64,000 nt of DNA, from contig NW_008709295.1 in NCBI RefSeq assembly GCF_000327385.1, positions 1,122,119-1,186,118 on the forward strand, given 5' to 3'. Positions 29,801 through 41,800 of this stretch are shown here, in pieces (the stretch's first letter is position 1; the number at the start of each line of letters is the position of its first letter). The translations under genes were made by a program, and so were the position numbers. Source of the stretch: Lottia gigantea. Lineage: Eukaryota > Mollusca > Gastropoda > Lottiidae. The notes under the pieces are model-generated. The model was not told where the DNA came from. It did no database searches and saw nothing but the letters and a program-made list of their open reading frames with translations.

Positions 29801-32800
29801 TATAAATTCTAAAACCTAATAAGCTAGACTTTAAAGCTCCATCTACATAAATATACATTTGCTTAAAATATTGTCCTAGATCCTTTTATGAGAGCTTAAG
29901 CTGCGTTTACCGAACACGCGGCATGCGTATTGCGGGACGCGGCAACGGAATGCGGTATGCGAAATGCAGTAAATATACCGCACTTCTATTTATCGGAAGG
30001 CGTTAATGTGGCGGTATCACTTCAAGTTTCATAAGCATGTCGCCCATCTGGTCCGTTCCTTCTCAAACACGATGCAACCGAATCCAGCTGGATGTAATCA
30101 TCGCCGTTGGGGCCTATGTGATAGCAAGGAAGAGACGTTCTAGACGAATTGTTTGTTTGATTGGTGTTTATAACCAGTACATCACAATGGTGAAAGGCAA
30201 GAGATTTCCAGCGAATGTATCACTGCTTTGTTGCAGATGTAGACCTACAATCACTGAGCCACCGAGGCCCATTAACAGTGTGAGCGATAGAATCATTACA
30301 ATTCTCTGACTGAGGCTTGATTTGAGCCCGAGCCTTGTATGTCGGAACAGCTGAAGACGTGCGCTACGCGGCCACGACCGGCTCCAAACTTAAAAATGAA
30401 GCTCACCATCTAGTCCTTCCACTTTCATTGTTTTTGCTATGCTCTCCCAGGCATTACTCATCTTCTGTGCATTCATATGACTGTCGTCCTTGGCATCGTA
30501 GATGAAAGGACGTTCCCTGATGAGTCTGACCAAGCGTTCGATTACATCGTCCGGAAGTTGTTTTCCTCTAGGCATTTTGACTTATGGGCGCAACTTCACA
30601 CGCAGGAATGCATGGAAACTATTAAACAAAGCTCGGATAATTGCTACACGGGGACTTAAACTGCCACGGTATATTATACCGCGCCTAAAGATCGCTACTC
30701 TGACCGATTGGTGCCGCGACCGACTCCCATAACGCATACTGCATAACGCGGTCCGGTAAACGGATTAAGGGAAATGGCTTGGAGCGAAAAAATCTCTATA
30801 CCGCATTCCGTTGCCGCGTCCCGCTATACGCATACCGCATGTTCGGTAAACTCACCTTTACAGTTCTTTACAAGTGTAAAGTAAAATATTGTTTAATTCA
30901 TGTTATGTTTGTGTACATTGTATATGTATCTGTATATAAAATATCCTGAGAATACAGGTTTTCAACTTCATTTGAAATATATATAATATGATGTTGGCAA
31001 GTGTTGTTGGGCAAAAGAGCTGTTGCTCTAGTACAGGGTTTCTCAAAAATTGAGTGATAATTCCTGTAATTGTTAATTAAAACCTTTAATTTCGACGTAG
31101 GTGATAATTCAACGAATCTTGTAAAGAACGGCGAAAAAACGTTTTTAATTCAAAATTCTTGAATTTTCATCTTGGTGAGGGATTTTTAATTTAAAACTTT
31201 ATAAATGATAATTCCTGTTATTTTTGATTAAAAACTTTAATTTCCACCTAGGTGATAATTCAACGAATCTTGTAAAGAACGGCGAAAAAATGTTTTTCGA
31301 AATTCTTGAATTTGCACCTTGGTGACAATCATTTTCACCTAGGTGAAAATTAAAGTTTTTAATTAAAAATTACACGAATTATCACATAATTTTCACCTGT
31401 GTGAAAATAATTATCACCTAGGTGAAAATTAAAGATGGGTTTCTTTTAAGTGTTAAAGTAAAAAAACTAATTGTTTAATTGGTGTTTCTAATGAATTATC
31501 ATGTATTCTTAATCATACCATTATGTTCTTATTGCATATAATTTAGAGTTTTATCCATTCATAAAAGTACATGTATGTACAGTCTGGATAAATAAAAAAA
31601 GACTTTTTGACCATTCTTGATCGGTCACTCATTGGATTTATTCTAGTAATTTTCTTCTAATTTAGCTAATTATGAATTCATTATGAACATGTGAGACAAA
31701 CTGGTATTTTTCCAAGTAATTAGAACACCTCTACTTTCTATTCTATTCTATTCAAGTATTAGAATTTTCATTTTCATTTTCATAAATGAAAATAAGGGAA
31801 CCCATCTTTAAAGTTTTTAATTAAAAATTATAGAAATTATCAGCTAATTTTCACCTAGGTGAAAATAATTATCACCTAACTGAAAATTTAAGTTTTTAAT
31901 TCAAAATTACAGGAATTATCACCTAATTTTCACAGGTGAAAATTAAAGTTTTTATTCCAAATAAAAAGTGGAAAATGTCGTATGTGAGCCACCGTAGTCT
32001 GGTATTTTCATATTTTGTACAGAGAGCTGAGAAAATATTCTGAATCAGACGGAATTCATAATTCTGAAAAGTACTTTTTCAAATTCAACATTGTACGAGT
32101 ACGATTAATAACAAAAATGTGTTTTTTACTGCTATAAGCTCAACAAGAGCGGTTTCACCAATTAATAAACCTCAAAGCCTACAGCATCGGCAGGCTTTCA
32201 CCTTCGCCAACCTATGAGTACCCTTAAGTAGTGCAGACCCTTTGACCCAACCTTGCTGGTGCTTTGGCAATTCTAAATATAACATGTGGCACTATAGCTA
32301 ATTAATTTGAAAAACCTTAGTAGTAATAGTGCTTACAGATTTACAGCGCTATTCCGCATGGCTCTGTAGTACTATAAATCTGTAAGCACTATTACTACTA
32401 AACTTGTTCTATTTGTTCATAGTTATACAAATTGTTTGTATTATTGTAATAAGCATGCTGAAAACCTGGTGTAAAAACCGTAAATTTTGGAGCTCCAATT
32501 ATTGGCAACTCAAACAAGAGAGAAAATTTACTCATTGTATAATTTTTGTTATTTAGTTGATAAAAAAGGTCGTAGATTATCTCAAATAGAAATGATGAAG
32601 AAGAATCTAAAGAAAGTTCCAGAAGGAAGTGACAGTGAAGAAGAAAAGGTAATATGATATAAGATGATATTCCTTTTCTGATTATAAACACATTTAAAAA
32701 GAATGATTCAATAAGGAGCTCTAGTGTGTTATATAATATATATATATAATTATAGTTATATAATACATATAACTATGAATGCCTATTAATATAGAATCAT

Positions 32801-35800
32801 GATATATGTGCAGATCTTGGTGCCATTCCCAAGGCTTTGTTTACATAATAATGTCAAACCTTGACTACCAGGGAGAACAATCCTTGAATGTTAAACATTA
32901 CCTTAGATTTATTATATATCTCAAACCGTTCAGACGGGCAATTGTTGTATGACATTGACTTTGAGCCTTAAAAGTACATGTATGGCCTGTTCTTCGTGAC
33001 CTATGAGAACTAAAGTTTTGGTTGACTAGACTGAAAATGAACTCACAAACAAAAGTTCACATATACTTTCAGTTTAGGTTACAACTGTGAGACGTTATCG
33101 GCCCTTAAAATATTATATCTTTTTCAAAAACTGTTTGATATTTAATGCATATGATTATTTCTATCTATTGAGATTTAAATTATATAATTGAATTGTTTAA
33201 CTATTCTAAGTCTTCACGCCATAAAGTTGAACGTTCAGAGTATAAACGTGGATCTCAAGATCGGAGTAAAGCAGAAATAGAAGAATCAAATACTCTAATG
33301 AAGGCATGTTGATAATATAGCTATAGCTATGATAGGTTTTATTTATTGTAAAATTGAATTATATCTGATAAAATTATCTTTGATTGAAATTGATGTTGTA
33401 CATTAAACCACTGAAATGAACCATGCCAATTGGATTCAGGAGAAATTCACTGAAATTTATTGATAATTATAAGATAAAATTCAATTTTAATTAGTGAGGT
33501 GTGTGACAAAAGATTTTGAAACATTAGTAGAATTTGTAGTTGTGTGATTTATAATCATTCTATTTAATAATTTTGTATTATGTATACATTTATCTGAAGA
33601 TAACAATTGATAGGAAAGTAGAAATTACAAAAGAAAATCTGTTTTAAAAGAAATGGTCATGAGATGATAAGATAAGATAATTAAAACAGAAAACTATAAT
33701 AAGAAACAGGCTTAGTAGTTTAAACCGATGAATTTATGTATTTTTATGAAATAATGTAGCAGTTGAAGAAAGAAAAGCTGTTAAAAAGTAAAAAAACAAT
33801 AAATTTAACCAAATATCAAATTTTATATTGAATATGTATTGATATGTTAAGGAAAAGAAGAATATAGAACGTAGAGCATCTATAGAACCCACTGATGTTA
33901 AAGTTCCCACACCTGAACAATTAGATGCATTAGAGGCACAACAAAGACGATCATCTATGCAGCAACGCAGAACATCTCTAGCTGATTGCATACCTGATTG
34001 GCCTACTTTACAAAAAGCTAAAAAGAAGACAGAGGTACATTCTTCCAATAAACAATTTGTATTTGAATAACAGTGAATAAATATGATAGAATGTTGTATA
34101 CGTGAACTAAAACTAATAATACAAAGCTATGTTTATATTGTTTTCCTATTCTAACTCAAGTTAACAAATTAATCTTTAGAGAATTATGAATAAAATATAC
34201 GAAAATGTGAAGCTGTTGGTGACAACAGCCAAGAATTACCGGAGAACATTCTGGTAATTATCTTTTCCCTAAAACTAATAGAGAGTCCAAGGATGATTTA
34301 CCTATATAAAGGGTGTTGACAGGTTTAGCATTCAAGAACAACTCGGGTCACAAATCATGTGAGTGTTTTTGAAAATATTTCTTCTGGCACTATAGTTATT
34401 AGGGATTTAGTAAAAGTAATTTATAGAAATAAGACATTTTCGGTTTATTTGTCTTTGCATGGGAAATCGTGCTTCTTTTCATAACAATTTTAAACAAAAG
34501 AATTGACCTCAAACATCACAACTGGAAATATGCAAACTTTCAGTTTGTGCCAAGTTAGACCTTTATGTAGATTTACAAAAGTTATCATAATTATTATGTC
34601 AACTAAAAGTCAAGCATAAAAAGTTCATAAATATTAATTCTTATTTTAATTATTTTCTTAATGTTTTTTTGCATGTTGCATGTTTTGTGTTTGGCCATGT
34701 TAGATTCTATGGTAATAAAACTTAAACCAATTTGTTTTAATGCAACTATACAGGTAAGGTTGATACTAAAAATTTTTTCTCTGTGTGCAACATCTCAATG
34801 TAACAGCTATTATGGAAATAATAACATAACATACAGGATTTCCTACAGAACAATACACAATTTTTTTCATCTTATGCTTCAGTATTCTCAAGAGTATGCA
34901 TTCAGGTCAATGTTAAGATCCAGACTGAATTTGAATTTCATTTTTGAAATATCTATTAAATTTAGTTCCATCATTATACTCTTCATCAGTTTATGATTAA
35001 AACCAAGGATTTGTGAATCAAATTTGGATATGAAATGTTTGACTGATAAACTTTTTTTTGCTGTTAAATCTAATTTTACAGTGTGTCTTTTCATATTGTA
35101 TATGTATTTTGTATCTAAAATCAGCATGCCCTCCTAGAAATCTTGACTCACAGCAGCTGAGTATTTTGATAAGATGTCAGATTCGTCTGTATTGAATAAG
35201 AATGTCTTGTCTGCCAAATGGCAGTTTGATTTTTTATCAAGACATTTGATAGGACACATCACAGGCATCAGTCTGTTTCTATCAATAGTCGACCATCTCT
35301 ATAATAGTATATATATGAGAAGGTGGCTAACGCCCATCACAACCATCTCCGCTTCAGACGATTTTCTACCATTTACCGTAATGAAACATTATCCCAACCT
35401 TATATGAATCGTTTCATAGAATATTTTCCCTTCACACAAGACCTATTTTATATCTCCCTCAGTGTTCCTCCTCATACTAATCTAACTTTTGTTCAATAAA
35501 AATACTAAAAATATTTACACCCATCGTTTCACTATATCTACTTCCGGTTGATTTGGCAGTAAATATATATCGGTCAATACGATTGGTCAGCTATAATTAC
35601 CTGTTGAGTAAAAACCAAAGTGAAAGTAAAAGCATGGTTATTGACTTATCTATTTATTTTATTATTCAGAAAAAAGTAGTTATATAGGTGATTTCCATTT
35701 TTTTTAAATATAAAAGTAATGAAAATAGCAACACAGTAATTTTAGATGAAATTTTCTTTACAAAATAGATAACATTCTGCCCTGATACCCGCCAACCGGA

Positions 35801-38800
35801 AGTAGATATAGTGAAACGATGGGTGTAAATATTTTTAGTATTTTTATTGAACAAAAGTTAGATTAGTATGAAGAGGAACACTGAGGGAGATATAAAATAG
35901 GTCTTGTGAGAAGGGAAAATATTCTATGAAACAATTCATATAAGGTTGGGATAATGTTTCATTACGGTAAATGGTAGAAAATCGTCTGAAGCGGAGATGG
36001 TCGTGACGAGCGTTAGCCACCTTCTCATATATATACTATTATAGAGATGGTCGACTATTGATAGAAACAGATGCCTGTGGGACACATACTGAAATGTAAA
36101 GTTATTCATTTCTTCTAGAACTGTAGCTTTGGACTGTGGGCATTGTATAAATTAGATCAATGAGAGCAATTTGGACAAGTAAAAACTTTGTGGAATGGTT
36201 TGCAACTTATGTATTTAATTAACCAAACTAAGATTATGTTATTATTTCTACAGGCTTCAATTTATTTTTTGACTTTGTTTGTGACCAAGGCAAGCCTGAT
36301 GCTAATTTTTTTTTTTTTATCTGACTATTTGTCCGCTGACTTTCAACATGAAAATGGTAAAGTAATAGTAATGACTGTTCATTGTGAAAATGACAGGAAC
36401 AATATTTTGCCCACTTTACAGACATCAATTTATCTTTTTATTGTTTAAATATTTGGTTTTGATGTGTTCATTATAAGAGAAATTGGTTTTAAAATGCAGA
36501 AGTTAAAATGTGTCATTATGTGCATTCACTTCAAACTACGATGTCTTGTTAAATTTGGAATTGTAATGCTCATATTGAATGATTTTTAAAAAAAAATTTG
36601 CAATTTCATCCCAAGGAAACAGTGATTTCAAATTAAAATTTCACACACTTTTTTCAAAGACCACCAAAAACAAAATGGATTCTGCTGTAATTGATGAATG
36701 TCAACGAAATTATGCTGATCTTTAGAAATCGTTATTCTGCAACCGATATAATAAAAAATCCATTCCAGTAGTGATACATTGGCTGTCATTTTTATTTTCC
36801 TGAATTTTGTTCAATTTAATTCAGACATTATGGCCCAGCCGTTTTAGATGATTTTGAAGTCCAATAAAAGAACATTGAAAAATTACTTATTATTTACGTT
36901 TTGGGCGGGGGGATAACTTGCATAAAATACATTTTGTTCAAAAAGAAACTTTGCACACAATTCTTCATCCATTTGGCCAGTTTGTCTGAAAAATTCAGTT
37001 GTTTCAGATTTATAGTTCAAGAAGGAACCAGTTTTTGACCTTGAAGTTTTTTTTATCTCGACCTTGGCTATCTATTTATACTTTCATATCATATGTCCGA
37101 CTTTAACTTCTTCTGGTTTATGCTGATTGGTGACTGATATCTCAAGACCTTGACCTTTGTTGAACTTCCTTTTACACAATCAAGGTTACTGACTTTGACA
37201 ATCTGCTGATACTTTCATATTAAATTTTGATGTCTGACAACTACTTCTGGTTTCACAACCTTTCAAAAAGACAATTTTTCGTAACTGTTGATTGCTTTAA
37301 CTCATGATTAAATTAGACTATAAGGCTGATTTTTCAGATTCCCTAGCAAATTGACACATATAAAAGTCCCATTCAGAACCACACGTTCAGGCTTTTTTAT
37401 GTTTTGAACAGATTCTCGTTGAATATAGTAAACATTTGGTTGTTTTATCAAACCCATGCTGAATTAGGTCCTATTGTTCATGGTCCTCTACCACGTTAAC
37501 GGACAGGTTATTTTCATTTTTGACATTTATTGTGGGCATATGTCTCTTTCATGGCAAACTATCTTTTCTAGTGGGGAAAAAACAAAAGAATAATTAAATC
37601 GTCAGTGTATGATAGTAAAGCATTTTGTTCTGTAGATTAACTAGACGTCAGATTTTCATTGTGAATTATTTTAAAATTACCTGATAGAAATTAATTGATG
37701 ATGTTCTTTATTTTTTGTTTCTTGATTCATATGTTTTTCAATGATAGAAATTTAAGAGATACTTGAAATAAATTGTAAATAAATCAGTTAAAATTAAATA
37801 TTTATCAGCTTAAATTAGTTTAAATTAGTCCATTCAAATGTTACAATTAATAGTATTTATTGAAGCTGATATTATTATCATTTGCTTTATTATATGATAG
37901 ATATAATTTGTAATTTATCTTTATTTCTATAATATTTTTAGGAAAAAGAAACATTTATAGAAGATTTAGATGATCATAAAACACTAGAGGGAACAAAAAT
38001 GATTCGCATGAGTTGTGTATTTTGTAAGCCAAATGCAAAACTGAAGTGGTTTAAAAGCAAAATGGAAATATTCCATAGTCATAAACATCATTTTGAAGTA
38101 GAAGATAATAAATATACATTGATAATTAATAATGTAAAATTAGAAGATGGTGGAAAGTATACTTGTCAGTGTAATAAAGAAACTACATCAGCATGGTTAT
38201 ATGTGGAAGGTTTGTTTTATTTTTTTATTGCATTTAATGTAACGAAATTCTGCACTGGGCTTTGAAAGAAGTAGTGAACTTATTAAAACATGAACCTTTA
38301 AGAAACGACCAGGAAACAACTAATAAAAACATGAAATGACCAGGAACTGAGCAGGAAAACAACAGAAAACTACTTCAAACTATTTTGTGATAAATTCTAA
38401 GCATGCTAGTTGGGCCAAACAAGTAATTTTTTTAAAAATATGCATTGTGAGAGGTGCACTTTATAATGACCCTCAAAATCATGAAAAATTAAAGTGACCC
38501 CTTTCTTGATATTATTAATTACCCTCATATCAATTATCATTTTCCTGTTTCTTCTTCTTTTTAACATACATGTAAGCTCTTTTTTCTAAGAAATTTAGGG
38601 GAATAAGGCTACCATTCATACTAGTATTATGTCTGTAAGATGAAATTTAGCATATTTGTTGACTATTTACAATATGAATGTATCATAGAGTATCTTAAAC
38701 TTCACAACAGCACTATTGTTACAATGTATTAACAATGTATTAACAATGTTATATATCAAACTGAATTAGGTTAGGGTTCTGTGCATTATATCACAGACAA

Positions 38801-41800
38801 AATGCACTCAATTGGGAAATACGAAAGACGTCTCAATAGGTCAATGCACCGTAATACACATTTTCTTAAAATGAAATACACGTTTGGCCTGATAAGCATG
38901 CTTAGAATTCATTGCAAAAATGTTTTTCGTTTCCTGGTCGTTTCTGGGTGGTTCATGTCGATTCATGTTTTAGTAAGTATGGCACTGAACATTGATATAA
39001 GAATAAACTAGTTCCATTTGTTAACTGGTTCAAACACAGTGAGAATCAATCTTCATACAAAAAAATATGCATGAAGGCAAGAATGATGTACACAAATTTC
39101 TGATAGAATTGGTAATTTTTCAACAATTAATTTGTGAAATATACAGGTATTTCCTACTCAATTAATTATTGAAGAGGATTTTCATGAGGATCTGTTTTAT
39201 TTGATACAAGCCTAAAAACTCTCAAATAGACTAGAAGCATCTCGTGCTAATTTTTCGGACAATTCTTTGATGGATTCTTGTTTTTTGCTCCATCATTATG
39301 TAAGGGAAATGCTTATCTATCTTTCAATCAGATAATTTGTTCTGATATACAATTTTGAACAGTGTTGGACAGTTTGATTGTTCGGAATTGCTATTTCTTA
39401 CATTTCAAGAAATGTTTCAATATTTATGCAGGATAATAATACAGTCAATGCTGAGTCAGTATCAAACAGAAATGATAATTTTCAGAGTGCTAATAAAATA
39501 TTACTTCCAAATATTGACAATTGGTTCAAAATTCTGCCAATGAATGATTAGAGAAAGCATGTACTGATCAAAAAAGGCACTCGCCATTTCAGGCAAAATG
39601 ATTTAAGATGGAAGTAAGCATTAGAATTGTTTGAAATTTGTTGTGCATATTAAGGACAAATACCTTTCTGTCAACTTTCACATTGATTGATCACAAAAGG
39701 GGGCTGGGCAAAATTGCAACAGTGCCACTTATCCAAGTATTAGGAGATCGTTTATTAGAAAAAATGAATACAGATATATGCAGGGAGGTTATAGTCATTG
39801 ATGAGGAGAATATTGGTTTGTGAAACAGTAAGATGTACACTGTTGTTTTCCTGTCTCTTTCAAGGTTTTTTTTTAAAACAGGCACATAACCTGCGTATGC
39901 ATCAGGTTTAATGTTACAAGAATTGTAAAAACATTTCTTACTTTGGTATACAAATCAACTATTTTCAACATTGTAAATTAGTTTTGAATGTGTTTTTGAA
40001 TTATTGCCCTTGATTTAGTAAAAACGCGTCCAAATTTGTTTGTGAGTGCAATAGAGACTACAGTTATCATTCGATTTGAATGAAATTGGGTGTGATGATT
40101 TATATTCATGAAATCTTGGTCAAGTTTGAATATGAAGAATTTTCAATGAAGGGTTTTTGAGTTATTGCCCTTGACTAAGTAAAAACGCGTAAAAAGTTGT
40201 TTGTGTGCCCAGTAGAGACTACATTTTTCTTCTGATTTGAATGAAATTTGGAGTGATGATTTATTTTCATGAGATCTCAGTCAAGTTCAAATAAGATGAG
40301 TCTTTGATTAAAAATTTTTGAGTTGTTGCCCTTTGTTTGTGAACATAATAGAGACTACAGTTTTCAATTGATTTTAATGAATCTTGGTATTATCCCATAT
40401 AATGATAAGATGTTGGACTGATTCAAATTTGAAGATTATTCGATGAATGTTTTTTGAGTTATTGCCCTATTGTCTTCATCCGATTATGATGAAATTTGGT
40501 TTGATCATTTGAATTATGAGAAGTTAGTGAAGTTCTAATACCTTGATTTTTCAATGAAGGGCTTTTGGGTTATTGCTATTAATTTTAAAAAAAGTTTGTA
40601 CGAGATAAAGATTGGCTTGTGCGACCAGTTATCCCTTCTGTTATCAGTGACTAGTTTCGTTCAAGGTTGAAGTTACCGGGGTTGGCGGGGTAAGCTTGTA
40701 ACGGGGTAAGCAGGGTTTCTTTTACCGGGGTTAACGGGGTTTATTTTCACCGGGGTTAACAGGGTCTATTTTCATCGGGGTTGACAGGGTTGGTCTAAAC
40801 CGGGGTTCCTGTATATGAGAGTGAAAGGGGTTTCTTTATCCCGGGGCCGCGGACACGGTTATGCCGGGGCTGTTGAAGCCGAGGGGCGACAAGGTGGGTA
40901 CGTGCCAAGGGAGGGGTCGTGGTGGTGGGGGTTGTCCCAGTCTGGCTCTGTTGGGGTTGAAGAGGGTCCACCCAGAATGGTGGGGTGTGATCTGTTATTG
41001 GGGTCCGGACTGACCTCTTATTGAGGTGGAAAGAGGTGTCAATCATTTACGGTTTCGCTTGAGTAGCTGGCGGCTGGCACATCCTTTCCAGTTCCAAAGA
41101 CTGCAATTCGGCATTTCCACTACCCTGCCTCACAGCTTACAGACGAAACCCCGCTCTCAAGGATCTACTCACTTCAGCCACTATTCCAAACCCCACACCA
41201 AAACCACACATCAGTGGGAAAGTCTACAAGTTTCTGGACACTGACTGCAATATCCACAACTGCACGCATTGCAATACGCTTAAAACCCTAAACACCTGGT
41301 CCAAAACCTGGACATGCACCAGTAGAAATATTATCTACCTCCTAACTTGCAATTTATGCCATAAATAATATGTTGGCGAGACCAAAAGAATGTTCCGCAT
41401 CAGGCTAAAAGAACACTTTGCTGATATTCATCATAAGAGAGACACCCCAGTTGCCTCCCACTTCCACCTACCGAGACACTCTAGCCGAAATCTCGACTAT
41501 CAGATTATTAAACAACTCAATACAAATCCGGATGCTACACAATCCACAGCCAATCGGCGCTCAGTGGAACTACACTGGATTATTAGATTAAAGAGTTTCC
41601 AACCACATGGAATCAACGACAAAATCTAAACTTGGACACAATATAGTAAATATAATGTATTATGAAGATCTTTAAAATGATAAAATTCATATTTAAATCA
41701 CTAAACACTGTTGTTATGTCTGACAGCTTGTAGTGGGCGTATGTTACCTTGCCTGCCAAGCTATCTTTATTTTCTATTTTAATTATTCTTTTACATAAGG

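Larger units (their letters stand above)
25593..32556. other. Long element-rich intron(s)
   Basis: Apart from the small exon at 26483 and the hAT-like, Harbinger-like, palindrome and hairpin features listed, nothing is recognised in 25600-26480, 26513-27697, 28311-29898 and 31966-32316. Confidence 0.5.
34035..37941. other. Intron
   Basis: It contains the 820-bp foldback element and a dispersed repeat at 37020. Other parts are not recognised. Confidence 0.55.
39985..41768 (+). mobile_element. 162-bp-unit tandem element, copy E, interrupted
   Basis: Units run from about 39985 to 40610. They are interrupted by a G-rich array and a GIY-YIG retroelement piece, and the tail resumes at about 41640. 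The end is CAGCTTGTAGTGGGCGTATG plus CTTGCCTGCCAAG, about 68 bp before the Ig6 exon. Confidence 0.75.

Noticed and set aside
30037-30309. Plus-strand 90-codon frame inside the Harbinger-like element
   Set aside because: No transposase signature; the minus-strand MADF frame explains the region better.
33769-33787. K-rich mini-exon after TAGCAG
   Set aside because: The donor is weak (AA|GTAAAA) and the phase does not fit its neighbours.
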